Shown: positions 23,284 through 32,652 of the stretch, one piece after another | How positions within the stretch are numbered: the first letter of the stretch is position 1 | Layout: every line of letters begins with the position of its first letter | NCBI RefSeq assembly: GCF_900104385.1 | Contig: NZ_FNJA01000001.1 | Location: 1,152,386-1,216,385, forward strand | DNA from: Rhodoferax sp. OV413 | GTDB lineage: Bacteria; Pseudomonadota; Gammaproteobacteria; Burkholderiales; Burkholderiaceae_C | Direction of reading: 5' to 3' | DNA: 64,000 bases | Translations under genes and position numbers: made by a program | The notes under the pieces: model-generated | What the model saw: the letters and a program-made list of their open reading frames with translations, nothing else | Database searches by the model: none | What the model was told of the DNA's origin: nothing

Positions 23284-24543
23284 TTACTTCTTCACTGGCT
23301 CGTCAGGCTTGCCAGCGTTGCCTTCGATGTACGGGCTCCATGGCACGGCCTTGACCGGGCCGGGCGTCTTCCACACCACATTGAACTGGCCATCGGCCTT
23401 GATTTCACCAATGAACACCGACTTGTGCAGGTGGTGGTTCTTCTCGTCCATCTTGGACACGATGCCCGACGGTGCCTTGAAGGTCTGGCCGGCCATGGCG
23501 GCGATCACCTTGTCGGTATCGGTGGACTTGGCCTTCTCTACGGCCTGCTTCCACATGTTGATGCCGATGTAGGTGGCTTCCATCGGGTCGTTGGTCAGAG
23601 GCTTGTCGGAACCGGGCAGGTTCTTGGCCTTGGCGTAGGCCGACCACTTCTTGATGAACTCGGCATTGGCTGGGCCCTTGATCGACTGGAAGTAGTTCCA
23701 GGCAGCCAGGTGGCCGACCAGCGGCTTGGTGTCCACGCCGCGCAGCTCTTCTTCACCCACGGAGAAGGCGACGACCGGCACGTCCTTGGCCTTCAGGCCG
23801 GCGTTGCCCAGTTCCTTATAGAATGGCACGTTGGAGTCACCATTGATGGTGGACACCACGGCGGTCTTGCCACCGGCGGAGAACTTCTTGATGTCGGCCA
23901 CGATGGTTTGGTAATCGCTGTGGCCAAACGGGGTGTACTTCTCGTCGATATCGGTATCGGCCACGCCCTTGCTCTTCAGGTAGGCGCGCAGGATCTTGTT
24001 GGTGGTGCGGGGGTACACATAGTCGGTGCCCAGCAGCACCCAGCGCTTGGCGCCGCCACCAGCCTTGCTCATCAGGTAATCCACAGCGGGAATGGCTTGC
24101 TGGTTCGGCGCAGCACCGGTGTAGAACACGTTCTTGGACAGCTCTTCACCCTCGTACTGCACGGGGTAGAACAGCAGGCCGTTCATTTCTTCAACCACTG
24201 GCAACACCGACTTGCGCGACACCGAGGTCCAGCAGCCAAAGATCACCGAAACCTTGTCCTGGCCCAGCAGCTGCTTGGTCTTTTCAGCGAACAGCGGCCA
24301 ATTGGAAGCCGGGTCGACGATCACGGGTTCGAGCTTCTTGCCGAGCACGCCGCCCTTGGCGTTGATCTCGTCGATGGCCATCAGCACGGTGTCTTTCAAC
24401 ACGGTCTCAGAAATCGCCATGGTGCCCGACAGGCTGTGCAGCACACCGACCTTGATGGTGTCGGCCGCGTGCGCGGGGATGATGGACAAGGATGACAGGG
24501 CGACAGCGGCGGTGAGCGCCTTGAGAGTGAATCGACGTTGCAT
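23284..24543 (-). CDS. urtA: Urea ABC transporter substrate-binding protein UrtA
   Basis: Periplasmic urea-binding protein, 419 residues. Start at 24543 is chosen because ggag precedes it and the signal peptide (MQRRFTLKALTAAVALSSLS, ending AHA) then begins the protein. The mature sequence has the UrtA hallmarks IKVGVLHSLSGTMAISET, FGCWTSVSRKSVLPVVEE and LLFYPVQYEGEE. First gene of urtABCDE. Urease genes are not in the window. The binding protein must be made in excess over the membrane subunits, and the hairpin repeat right after its stop could achieve that. No sigma-54 promoter consensus was found in the 148 bp upstream, although a palindrome lies at 24653. Confidence 0.96.
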   Translation of the reverse strand: MQRRFTLKALTAAVALSSLSIIPAHAADTIKVGVLHSLSGTMAISETVLKDTVLMAIDEINAKGGVLGKKLEPVIVDPASNWPLFAEKTKQLLGQDKVSVIFGCWTSVSRKSVLPVVEEMNGLLFYPVQYEGEELSKNVFYTGAAPNQQAIPAVDYLMSKAGGGAKRWVLLGTDYVYPRTTNKILRAYLKSKGVADTDIDEKYTPFGHSDYQTIVADIKKFSAGGKTAVVSTINGDSNVPFYKELGNAGLKAKDVPVVAFSVGEEELRGVDTKPLVGHLAAWNYFQSIKGPANAEFIKKWSAYAKAKNLPGSDKPLTNDPMEATYIGINMWKQAVEKAKSTDTDKVIAAMAGQTFKAPSGIVSKMDEKNHHLHKSVFIGEIKADGQFNVVWKTPGPVKAVPWSPYIEGNAGKPDEPVKK

Positions 24544-24652
24544 GTGTGCTTCTCCAGTAAGTAAATGAACCCGTTTCGCCACGCTGGGCCTGTAGACAAC
24601 AGGGCTTTACGCGGCGATGGGTGGACTTTAGGGAAGCACAGGACATGCGGGA

Positions 24653-24670
24653 ATACGCCGGGTGGCGTAT
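24653..24670. promoter_or_regulatory. Palindrome upstream of urtA
   Basis: Perfect 7-bp arms atacgcc/ggcgtat around gggt, 110-127 bp before the urtA start and downstream of the small gene. It has no T-run, so it looks more like a protein-binding site than a terminator. Confidence 0.35.
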
Positions 24671-24691
24671 GCCCATGGGCAGATGGGGAAC

Positions 24692-24913
24692 TCAGGACGC
24701 CAGTGCCGCCACCAGCTGCTCGGCGGCCTGTACGGCGTCGGCGCGGTTAGGCCAGCTGCGGCCGGTATCGTGCAAAGGCGCCAGGCCTTCGACATGGACC
24801 AGGTCAATCGTCCAGGGCCCGTCGCCCACGCGGCACAGCTTGGCCATGAAATTGCGGCCGTTCGCCACGCCGGGCACGTATTCTTCAATCGGTTTGGCTT
24901 GTTCTTGTTCCAT
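24692..24913 (-). CDS. Small hypothetical protein
   Basis: A 73-residue, soluble, slightly acidic protein (starts MEQEQAKPIEEYVPGVANGR, ends AAEQLVAALAS). I do not recognise it. It has plausible alternating strand/helix character: a beta-rich centre (WTIDLVHVEGL) followed by an Ala-rich helix, like many small single-domain proteins. Codon use matches its neighbours. It precedes urtA on the same strand by 148 bp, so it may share transcription or simply be adjacent. Confidence 0.5.
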   Translation of the reverse strand: MEQEQAKPIEEYVPGVANGRNFMAKLCRVGDGPWTIDLVHVEGLAPLHDTGRSWPNRADAVQAAEQLVAALAS

Positions 24914-25160
24914 CGGATTCTCGGCAAATCTGGATTATCTCAGCCGCCTTGGCGCGGCTGGCGGGCGCAGCGCACAGGCCGTCAACGTAACAAGTTGCTA
25001 CAGTTTCCTGCTGGCAAAACTGTGCGTGACACAGTACCGTCATCCCCCGCGACAAGAATGAAATTTGTCTGCACCTCTGGCTACCTGCAGCCGCATCTCT
25101 CCACAGCCAAGACTGACCGCAGTGACCCTGCGGCCCTTTTACAACCGAGACAGGACACCC

Positions 25161-27374
25161 ATGCTCTTCACCCGCACTGCACTCTGTATCGCCGCCCTGG
25201 GCACCATGGTGCTGGCCGCCAGCGCCCAGGCGGCCGACACGCCGATCTATGCCATCCAGGGCACCGGTAGCGCCAGCCCGCTGGTGGGCCAGACCGTCAC
25301 CACCACCGGTGTGGTCACACGTGTCAACAACAACGGGTTTTATCTGCAGGACCTGGTGGGCGACGCCAACCCGGCCACATCGGACGGCATTCTGGTGTTC
25401 ACCGGCAGCGCGCCCACCGTGGCGGCCGGCAACCTGGTACGGCTGACGGGCAAGGTGGTGGAGTTCAACACTGGCGCGGCCAGCAATGCAGACACCGCAG
25501 CCCATACGGTGACCGAGCTGACCACCATCGCCGACCTCAGCGTAATCGGCACCGGCCAGAGCGTGGCTCCGGTGGTGCTGACACTGCCGCTGCCGCAGGG
25601 TGAAGACTTCGAGCGTTTTGAGGGCATGCTGGTCACCATCAACGGGCCGCTGACCGCATCGCAAAACTACTTCCAGGGCCGCTACGGCCAGCTCACACTA
25701 TCGGCCCAGGGCCGGCTGGAAACGCCCACCAACCGCTTCCGCCCCGGCGCACAAGCACTGGCGCTGAACGAGGCCAACGCGCGCCGCAGCTTCATTCTGG
25801 ACGACGGCAGCAGCCTGCAAAACCCCAACCCCATGCCCTATGTGGGTGCCGACAACACCTTGCGCGCGGGCGACACGGTGGGCGCGGTAACCGGCGTGCT
25901 GGACTACGGCCTGGCCACGGCCAGCAATGCCGACTATGGCTCTTACAAGCTGCAACCCACGGTGGCCCCGGTGTTCAGCCGCCAAAACGTACGCACCGCC
26001 GCCCCCGAGGCGATGGGCGGCAACATCCGCCTGGCCAGCTTCAATGTGCTGAACTACTTCACCACCTTCACCAATGGCGCCACGGCCTCGGGGCAGACCG
26101 GGCAAGGCTGCACGCTGGGCGGTGCTACCGCAGCCAGCAACTGCCGTGGCGCCAACAACCTGACCGAGTTCGAACGCCAGCGCGCAAAGATCGTCGGCGC
26201 CCTGGCCGCCATCAACGCCGATGCGGTCGGCCTGATGGAGATACAAAACAACGGCAGCACCGCCGTGCAGAACCTGGTGGACGCGCTGAACACGCGCTTG
26301 GGTGCAGCCACCTATGCCGCGGTACCCGACCCCAGCACCGGCACGGGCACCGATGCCATCAAGGTTGCGATGATCTACAAGCCGGCCCGCATTGCCCTCT
26401 CCGGCGCCTCCACCAGCGACGCCAGCGCCATCCACAACCGCCCTCCGCTGGCCCAAAGCTTTGCAGCCCCCAATGGCGAGAAGTTCACCCTGGTGGTCAA
26501 CCACTTCAAATCCAAAGGCTGCGATGGCGCCACCGGCACCGACCTGGACCAGGGCGACCTGCAAGGCTGCTGGAACAGCCAGCGCGTGCAGCAGGCCCAG
26601 GCCTTGAAGACCTTTATCGGCGGCCTGCAAACCACCAGCGGCAGCAACGATGTATTGCTGGTCGGCGACTTCAACGCCTATGCGCAAGAAGACCCGATTG
26701 CGCAGCTGACAGGCAGCGGCTATGTGGACCAGATTGGCCGCTTCAACAGCTTTGGCTATTCCTATGTATTCAACGGCGCTGCCGGCCGGTTGGACCACGC
26801 GATCGCCACCGCCAGCATGTCGCCCAAGGTAGCCCGCGCCACCGAATGGCACATCAATGCCGACGAGCCCTCGGTGCTGGACTACAACCTCGAATTCAAG
26901 CAGCCGGCCTGTGCCGCCTGCGCCCCCGACCTGTACAGCGCCACCCCCTACCGCTCGTCCGACCACGACCCCGTGGTGTTGGGCCTGAACCTGTACAAAA
27001 CGATCACCGGCACCGCCGGCCGCGACACCCTGGTCGGCACGCCGGGCGACGATTACTTTGTGGGCGGCCCAGGTGCCGACACCCTGAGCGGCGGCGCGGG
27101 AAACAACGTCTACGCCTTCACCAACCTGCGCGACGCCGGCGACACCCTCACCGACTTTGTACCCGGCAAAGACCAGATCGACCTGCGCCTGCTGCTGGCC
27201 AGCCTGGGCTATGCCCCTGAGGCACCCGGAGCCGAAAGCCTGGTGCAGGCCGTGGCCAACGGCAACAACAGCGTGCTGCAGTTCAATGCCGGTGGCGCCT
27301 GGCGCAGCCTGGCAACCTTGCAAGGCGTGGCCCCCGCCGACATCCGCATCAGCCGGGATGTAGTGCTGCGCTGA
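25161..27374 (+). CDS. ExeM/NucH-type extracellular endonuclease with RTX-like C-terminus
   Basis: Secreted nuclease of 737 residues. Signal peptide MLFTRTALCIAALGTMVLAA ends ASAQA; I start it at this ATG (25161) although the frame is open to 25065. Order: lamin-tail/OB-like N-terminal domain (about 20-290, DTPIYAIQGTGSASPLVGQT), endonuclease/exonuclease/phosphatase domain (about 290-610; LASFNVLNYFTTF, VVNHFKSKGCD, LVGDFNAYAQEDPI, SSDHDPVVLGL) and a C-terminal calcium-binding nonapeptide region (GTPGDDYFVGGPGADTLSGG) followed by a type-I-secretion-like end. Such enzymes degrade extracellular DNA and can affect biofilm or release phosphate. A PEP-CTERM gene follows after 26 bp, suggesting cotranscription. 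Confidence 0.9.
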   Translation: MLFTRTALCIAALGTMVLAASAQAADTPIYAIQGTGSASPLVGQTVTTTGVVTRVNNNGFYLQDLVGDANPATSDGILVFTGSAPTVAAGNLVRLTGKVVEFNTGAASNADTAAHTVTELTTIADLSVIGTGQSVAPVVLTLPLPQGEDFERFEGMLVTINGPLTASQNYFQGRYGQLTLSAQGRLETPTNRFRPGAQALALNEANARRSFILDDGSSLQNPNPMPYVGADNTLRAGDTVGAVTGVLDYGLATASNADYGSYKLQPTVAPVFSRQNVRTAAPEAMGGNIRLASFNVLNYFTTFTNGATASGQTGQGCTLGGATAASNCRGANNLTEFERQRAKIVGALAAINADAVGLMEIQNNGSTAVQNLVDALNTRLGAATYAAVPDPSTGTGTDAIKVAMIYKPARIALSGASTSDASAIHNRPPLAQSFAAPNGEKFTLVVNHFKSKGCDGATGTDLDQGDLQGCWNSQRVQQAQALKTFIGGLQTTSGSNDVLLVGDFNAYAQEDPIAQLTGSGYVDQIGRFNSFGYSYVFNGAAGRLDHAIATASMSPKVARATEWHINADEPSVLDYNLEFKQPACAACAPDLYSATPYRSSDHDPVVLGLNLYKTITGTAGRDTLVGTPGDDYFVGGPGADTLSGGAGNNVYAFTNLRDAGDTLTDFVPGKDQIDLRLLLASLGYAPEAPGAESLVQAVANGNNSVLQFNAGGAWRSLATLQGVAPADIRISRDVVLR

Positions 27375-27400
27375 ACCTCCCAACTTACCGAACCAACACC

Positions 27401-28114
27401 ATGCACTTCTTCCAAAAAACCAGCCTCGCCTTCACTCTACTGGCTGCACTGTGCGGCACCGCGCAAGCCAATATCGTGAACGGCAACTTCGCTACTGGCC
27501 TGACCGGTTGGAATACCCTGGGCGATGCGAGCAACCAGAACGGCCAGCTGCTGCTGACCAACACCACGGTGGCGGCCGACGACGTGGATGCGTCGAACAA
27601 TCCGATAGCCAGCCTCAACCGCTCGGGCACCGATGCGGTGGATGCCAGCCTGCTGTCGGCTGCGGCCGGCCTGGCCGCCGGCGCGCTCGACCCTTCAGCG
27701 TTTGACTTCGCCGCCGAAGGCGCACTGGCCTGGCAAAGCTTTACCGGCAATGCAGGCCAGACCCTGAGTTTTCTGTGGAACTTCGGCACCCGCGACAGCT
27801 TTGCCGACTACGCCTTTGTGGTGCTGGACGGCGTGCTGCTGCGGCTGGCCAGCGCCGCCGATGCTGCCTTGCCTGGCACCGGCGACAACCTGTTCGAGAC
27901 CGGCTACAACCCCTTCAGCCTGACACTGGGCAGCAGCGGCAACCACAGCATTGCGTTTGGCGTGGTGGACGTGAACGACACGGCCGTCATGTCCTCGTTG
28001 GCCATCGACCAGGTGCAGCTCAGCGCCGACAACACCGTGCCGGAACCCGGCTCCCTGGCCCTGGTGGCGCTAGGCCTGGGCCTGATCGTCTGGCGCAAGC
28101 GGCGCGCCGGCTGA
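27401..28114 (+). CDS. PEP-CTERM sorting domain protein
   Basis: Exported protein of 237 residues with a signal peptide (ending AQA) and a C-terminal PEP-CTERM tail: VPEPGSLALVALGLGLIVW followed by basic residues RKRRAG. This tail is processed by an exosortase (EpsH/XrtA type), which is not encoded here. The body starts NIVNGNFATGLTGWNTLGD and is rich in Ala, Asn, Thr, typical of carbohydrate-binding-like surface proteins of this class. The function is unknown. It follows the ExeM-like gene closely and converges with the amidase gene, 10 bp apart. Confidence 0.87.
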   Translation: MHFFQKTSLAFTLLAALCGTAQANIVNGNFATGLTGWNTLGDASNQNGQLLLTNTTVAADDVDASNNPIASLNRSGTDAVDASLLSAAAGLAAGALDPSAFDFAAEGALAWQSFTGNAGQTLSFLWNFGTRDSFADYAFVVLDGVLLRLASAADAALPGTGDNLFETGYNPFSLTLGSSGNHSIAFGVVDVNDTAVMSSLAIDQVQLSADNTVPEPGSLALVALGLGLIVWRKRRAG

Positions 28115-28124
28115 CCCCAGCGCC

Positions 28125-29519
28125 TCAATCCAGCCCGGGTGGAAGCGCCCGGTGCCATGCAGTTGCTTGCTCGAAGGCAAACGCCGCCCGCAGAATCGTC
28201 GGCTCGGCGAACGGCCGGCCGATGAACTGCACCGAGATCGGCATGCCGGCCGACGACAAGCCTGCCGGCACGGCTACCGAGCACAGGTCCAGCAGGTTCA
28301 CAAAGCGGCCGAAGCGCGACAGTGGTGTGGCCAGCTCGTCGACCTGGCTCAGCGGTATCGCGCTGATCGCATTCGTCGGGAACACGCACACATCCACACC
28401 GTCCATGGCCTCCAGCATCGCCGCCTTGGCCAGCTCACGCTGGCGCAGCAGCTGAATGTACTGAGCCGCACCGATGTCTCGCCCCAGCAGGATGCGGCGC
28501 TGGATGTTCGGGTCGAACTGCAGCTCGCGGCGCTCGAACAGCGGGCCTAGATGCGCATAGCCCTCGGCACTCATCAGGCTGCCGGCGATGCGCATGGAAT
28601 GCTCCAGGCTGTGCGGCAGTGGCCGCTCGACCAGCACCATGCCCAGCCCCGCCAACGCGTCCAGTGCCCGGTCGTAGGCACGTAATACGTCAGCATCCAC
28701 ATCCTCACGCTCCGGCCGAGGCAGTATCCACACCCGCATGCCCTTCACCTCTTTCTCCAGCCCTTGGGCCACCGAGCGCGTGCGTGCCAGGCGCGACACC
28801 GGGTCGAGCTCGTCCGGCCCAGCCAGCACGTCCAACATCGTCGCGCAATCTCTGACGCTGCGGGTCAGCGGACCCACGGTATCGTGCGTGGGGCACAGTT
28901 CCAGCAGGCCGTGGCGACTCACCAGGCCATGGGTAGTTTTCAGCCCCACCAGACCGCACAGGCCGGCAGGAATGCGCACCGAGCCCCCTGTGTCGGTGCC
29001 TATTGCCGCGCAGGCCATGCCGGCCGCCACCGCCACTGCCGAGCCGCTGCTGGAGCCGCCGGGCACGCGGTGCGTCTGTAGATCCCACGGGTTCCAGGGC
29101 GTGCCCATGGTCGTGTTCGTGCCCCAGCCACCAAAGGCGAATTCAACGGTGTGCGTCTTGCCCAGCACGATGGCGCCGGCGCTGCGCAGACGCTGTACCG
29201 CAGTTGCCGTCAGTGTGGAAATGCGCGGCGGCAACGCGGCCGAGCCGCCGGTGATGGCCTTGCCCTGGATGTCGAACAAATCCTTGATCGCCACCGTCAC
29301 GCCATGCAGCGGCCCGAGCAGCGTGCCGGCCTGGCGCAGCCGGTCCAGGCCCTCGGCAGCGGTCAGCGCTTCGTCGGCATAGACATTGATAAAGGCATGC
29401 AGCTGCGGGTCCCATCGGCTGATGCGATCCAGGTGCTCCTGCACCAATGCCACGCTGGTCAGCGCGCCGGATACCAGCGCCTGCTGGGTCTGCTCTATGG
29501 ATCCAAATGCCACACTCAT
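28125..29519 (-). CDS. Amidase (amidase signature family)
   Basis: Cytoplasmic amidohydrolase of 464 residues with the Ser-cisSer-Lys triad in place: K79 (VAIKDLFD), S156 in PGGSSSGSA and nucleophile S180 in TDTGGSVRIPAGLCG. Starts at 29519, overlapping the preceding permease stop by 4 bases (ATGA), so translationally coupled to the ABC transporter operon. I infer that it hydrolyses an amide imported by that transporter, or the product of it. AtzF/GatA-type alternatives are less likely because no partner gene is present. The substrate is unknown. Confidence 0.9.
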   Translation of the reverse strand: MSVAFGSIEQTQQALVSGALTSVALVQEHLDRISRWDPQLHAFINVYADEALTAAEGLDRLRQAGTLLGPLHGVTVAIKDLFDIQGKAITGGSAALPPRISTLTATAVQRLRSAGAIVLGKTHTVEFAFGGWGTNTTMGTPWNPWDLQTHRVPGGSSSGSAVAVAAGMACAAIGTDTGGSVRIPAGLCGLVGLKTTHGLVSRHGLLELCPTHDTVGPLTRSVRDCATMLDVLAGPDELDPVSRLARTRSVAQGLEKEVKGMRVWILPRPEREDVDADVLRAYDRALDALAGLGMVLVERPLPHSLEHSMRIAGSLMSAEGYAHLGPLFERRELQFDPNIQRRILLGRDIGAAQYIQLLRQRELAKAAMLEAMDGVDVCVFPTNAISAIPLSQVDELATPLSRFGRFVNLLDLCSVAVPAGLSSAGMPISVQFIGRPFAEPTILRAAFAFEQATAWHRALPPGLD

Positions 29520-30202
29520 ACCGCCCCCATCACCCGCCGGCCCCGAGCCAACCGCCGCTCGAACAGGCGCGACAGCATGGACAGCGGAAAGGCGATGCCG
29601 AAGTAAAACAGGCCCACCAGTAGAAAGATGTGCAGCGGCAAAAAGAACTCGCTGGCCATGGCCTTGGCCGTCAGCATCAGCTCGTCGGTGGCGATCAGCG
29701 CGCACAGCGAGCTGTCTTTCAGCAGCGCCACATAGGTGTTCAGCAGCGGCGGCAGCATCAGGCGCAGCGCCTGCGGCAGCACCACCCGAATGAACACCTG
29801 ACGCGGCGCCAGGCCGACGGCCAAAGCTGCTTCGCGTTGGCCCTTGTGGATGGCATTGAGACCGCCGCGAAAAATCTCGGCCACATAGGCCGCGCCGTGC
29901 AGGCCCAGGCCCAGCGCACCGGCCCAGTAGCCGGACAAGGTGATGCCTAGCGGCGACAACGCGAAGTACAGCGCCAGCAGCAAGGCCAGCAGCGGCACGG
30001 TGCGCACGGCCTGGATGAACAGATTGGCGGCGTGGCGCAGCAGGCTGTTGCCGCTGCGCAGCATCGCCACCAGCGCCGCACCGCCCAGGAGTGCGGCGAT
30101 GAAGCCAACCGCCGACAGCTGCGCCGTCACCACCGCAGCGCGGGCCAGGCGCGGCAACCACTCTGGCAGGTACTCCAGATAGGCCATGAAAAAGATGCTC
30201 AT
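29516..30202 (-). CDS. Polar amino-acid-type ABC transporter permease
   Basis: Inner-membrane permease of the His/Glu/Gln/Arg/opine family, 228 residues, with about five membrane segments and the EAA-type loop YVAEIFRGGLNAIHKGQREA, then ALAVGL. Its start overlaps the end region of nothing upstream but lies 4 bases into the second permease (ATGA-type overlap at 30199-30202). Paired with the next permease it forms the heterodimeric channel. Confidence 0.92.
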   Translation of the reverse strand: MSIFFMAYLEYLPEWLPRLARAAVVTAQLSAVGFIAALLGGAALVAMLRSGNSLLRHAANLFIQAVRTVPLLALLLALYFALSPLGITLSGYWAGALGLGLHGAAYVAEIFRGGLNAIHKGQREAALAVGLAPRQVFIRVVLPQALRLMLPPLLNTYVALLKDSSLCALIATDELMLTAKAMASEFFLPLHIFLLVGLFYFGIAFPLSMLSRLFERRLARGRRVMGAV

Positions 30203-30858
30203 CGCTGTGTCTCCAGGTGACGCTCGGTGCGGGCAAAGACCCAGCTGATCGGCAAGATCATCGCGGCGTACAGCAGCATGGCCGCCAGGTAGATCAGCGT
30301 GGTCTCGAAGGTGGAAGTCACCAGGTTACGGGCGAAAAACATGATCTCCGGCGCCGCAATGGCCGAGGCGATGGAGGTGTCTTTCAGCATCTGGCTGACG
30401 TAGTTGCCCAGCGACGGCAGCGTCACGCGCAGCATCTGCGGCAGCAGTACGTGGCGCAACGTCTTGATAGGTGTCAGACCGACCGACAAAGCCGCTTCGC
30501 GCTGGCCGACGTGCAGAGATTTCAGCCCCGACGCAAACACATCGCACAGAATCGCCGCGCCCACCAGGCCCAGGCCGATGACGGCGGCCGTCAGCGGCGA
30601 GAGCCTCAGCCCCACCGCTGCCAGCCCGAAGTACAGCAGGAACAGATGCGCCAGCGCCGGCACATTGCGCATCCATTCGATATAGCCGGCAATCGCCCAT
30701 TGCAGCAGCCGGCTGCGGGTGAAGGTGCGGCAGATCGCCAGCAGCAAACCGAGCAGCGCGGCGATGGCGAAGGCGCCGACGGCCACCTGCACAGCGGTGA
30801 CCGCACCTAGCGCCAGCGTGACCAGGATGCGCGCAAAAATATCAAACGCAGCCATCAC
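30199..30858 (-). CDS. Polar amino-acid-type ABC transporter permease
   Basis: Second permease of the same importer, 219 residues, with MRNVPALAHLFLLYFGLAAV and the EAA loop DVFASGLKSLHVGQREA, then ALSVGL. It overlaps both neighbours by 4 bases: its stop with the start of the permease below, and its start with the ATPase stop at 30855-30858. Tight coupling indicates one transcription unit. Confidence 0.92.
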   Translation of the reverse strand: MMAAFDIFARILVTLALGAVTAVQVAVGAFAIAALLGLLLAICRTFTRSRLLQWAIAGYIEWMRNVPALAHLFLLYFGLAAVGLRLSPLTAAVIGLGLVGAAILCDVFASGLKSLHVGQREAALSVGLTPIKTLRHVLLPQMLRVTLPSLGNYVSQMLKDTSIASAIAAPEIMFFARNLVTSTFETTLIYLAAMLLYAAMILPISWVFARTERHLETQR

Positions 30859-31643
30859 GACACCGCTTCCGCAGCGGCGCCGACCTGGCCGAGAAAGCTG
30901 CGCGTGCGCTCCATTTGCGGCCGGTTGATCACGTCGGCGGCAGTGCCCTGCTCGACGATGTGGCCGCCGTCCATGAAGATCACGCGGTCGGCCACGTCGC
31001 GGGCAAAGCGGATCTCGTGTGTCACCAGAATCATCGAGCGGCCCTCCTCCGCCAGCTCGCGGATCACGCCCAGCACCTCGCCGACCAGTTCCGGGTCGAG
31101 TGCCGACGTCGGCTCGTCAAAAAGCATCAGCTTGGGCCGCTGGGCCAGCGCCCGGGCAATCGCCACGCGCTGCTGCTGGCCGCCGGACAAACGCTCCGGG
31201 TATTCGGTGGCCTTGTGCCGCAGATGCACCTTGTCTAGCATCTCGTCGGCCAGCTCGTAGGCCTCGGCCTTGGACATGCCACCGGCGCGGATCGGGCCCA
31301 GGGCCACGTTGTCGCGCACGTTCAAGTGCGGCCACAGGTAGAACAGCTGGAACACCATGCCGATCTCGGTGCGCTGCGGCGCCAGCTCTTTGTCGCTCAT
31401 GAAGCGGAAGCCGCCGCGCTTGTCCGGCAGCTGACCGATGCGCTCGGTGCCGAGCAGGATGCTGCCTTCGCTGGGCCGCTCCAGGTAGTTCAGGCAGCGC
31501 AAACAGGTCGATTTGCCCGACCCGCTGGGGCCGATCAGCGACAGGGTTTCGCCTTTGGCCAGATCAAATGAAATGCCTTTTAGCACCTCGGTCTGGCCGT
31601 AGCTTTTCTTCAGGCCTTGGACCTGCAGCAGGGGGTTGTTCAT
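30855..31643 (-). CDS. Polar amino-acid-type ABC transporter ATP-binding protein
   Basis: GlnQ/HisP-like ATPase of 262 residues. Walker A GPSGSGKSTCLRCLN, Q-loop, signature LSGGQQQRVAIARAL, Walker B LMLFDEPTSALDPELV and switch histidine VTHEIRFARDVADR are intact. An extra segment of about 12 residues (DKRGGFRFMSDKE) sits between the Walker A region and the Q-loop, as in some opine/histidine ATPases. Encoded in the order binding protein, ATPase, permease, permease, amidase. Confidence 0.94.
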   Translation of the reverse strand: MNNPLLQVQGLKKSYGQTEVLKGISFDLAKGETLSLIGPSGSGKSTCLRCLNYLERPSEGSILLGTERIGQLPDKRGGFRFMSDKELAPQRTEIGMVFQLFYLWPHLNVRDNVALGPIRAGGMSKAEAYELADEMLDKVHLRHKATEYPERLSGGQQQRVAIARALAQRPKLMLFDEPTSALDPELVGEVLGVIRELAEEGRSMILVTHEIRFARDVADRVIFMDGGHIVEQGTAADVINRPQMERTRSFLGQVGAAAEAVS

Positions 31644-31674
31644 GGCAGCGTGGGTGGGGCAAATGGACAGTGGG

Positions 31675-32541
31675 TTACTTGCAGGAAGGCAGCTTCCAGT
31701 CCGCGGGACGGTCTACGCCGGCACGGAAGTTCTGCCCGGCGGGCACGTACCACACGTCCTGCACCAGGCCGTATTTGCTGCCGATCTTCTTCAGCTCGCA
31801 GCCCTGCCAGAGCTTGGCAATCTCAGCGTTCACCGCCTGGGCCAGTTCCGGGTTGTCCTTGTTCAGGCCGAACACCACCTGGCCCAGGCCGGTCAGCAGC
31901 GGGAAGTCAGGATTCGCATCCACGAAGGCGTTGAAGCGCACGTTCCACTGCGGATTGCGCGAGATCGCGTACTGCATCACCGGTGGGTCACCGATCACCG
32001 CGTCAATGCGGCCGGCCAGCAAATCCCGCACCGCGGCATCCGAGGTGTCGTACATGGTCAATTGCAGGCCGGCGATCTTGCGCAGCTCGGGGATGAAGGA
32101 GAAGCCGGTGATCGTGCCGACCTTCTTGCCTTCCAGGTCCTTCAGGTGCGACCAGTTGTTCTTGTTCGACTGGGTGATGCCGTTCTTGAAGTAATGGATC
32201 GGATCGCTCAGCGTCATGATCTTGGCGCGCTGCTCGGTCCAGCCCATGGTGCCGGCCATCACATCGACGCGCTTGGCCTGCACCGAGGCGATGGTGCCCG
32301 ACCACTCCATCAGTGCCGGCTTGACCTTGAGCTTCACCGCGTCGGCGATGCGCTGCAGGATCTCGCCGTCGTAGCCGATCATCAGACCGTCCTGGTAACC
32401 GGTGCCGGGCATGTCGCCGGTGAAGGCAATGGTCAGATTGCCCTTGTCGATGGTCGAAGGGGTTTGCGCCTGCACGGCCGGCAGCAGCGCGATAGCACCG
32501 AGCAAGGTGCACAGCAGCCGGGTGATTGAGAGTGGTTTCAT
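31675..32541 (-). CDS. ABC transporter substrate-binding protein (SBP_bac_3 family)
   Basis: Periplasmic binding protein of 288 residues, first gene of the minus-strand operon. Start chosen at 32541, with agga upstream, because it opens a signal peptide (MKPLSITRLLCTLLGAIALL, ending VQAQ). Mature motifs GNLTIAFTGDMPGTGYQDG, YDGEILQRIADAVKLK and AGRIDAVIGDPP are typical for amino-acid binders of the polar family. Divergent from a GlxA-type regulator with 111 bp between, so likely controlled by it. The ligand is unknown; with an amidase in the operon, an amide or amino-acid derivative is plausible. Confidence 0.92.
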   Translation of the reverse strand: MKPLSITRLLCTLLGAIALLPAVQAQTPSTIDKGNLTIAFTGDMPGTGYQDGLMIGYDGEILQRIADAVKLKVKPALMEWSGTIASVQAKRVDVMAGTMGWTEQRAKIMTLSDPIHYFKNGITQSNKNNWSHLKDLEGKKVGTITGFSFIPELRKIAGLQLTMYDTSDAAVRDLLAGRIDAVIGDPPVMQYAISRNPQWNVRFNAFVDANPDFPLLTGLGQVVFGLNKDNPELAQAVNAEIAKLWQGCELKKIGSKYGLVQDVWYVPAGQNFRAGVDRPADWKLPSCK

Positions 32542-32652
32542 GGTGGTTCCTGCAGGTTGGAAGAGTGCTTCGGGTTTACGCGTTGGCGTGACACGATTGT
32601 TAAAAATCACGCCCCGCTTGGCATAGGAAGCGCTTGCTTGTAAATTGAACGT

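Noticed and set aside
25698-27383. 561-codon antisense frame across the ExeM-like gene
   Set aside because: Gly/Ala/Val-rich shadow of a gene with intact nuclease motifs on the other strand.
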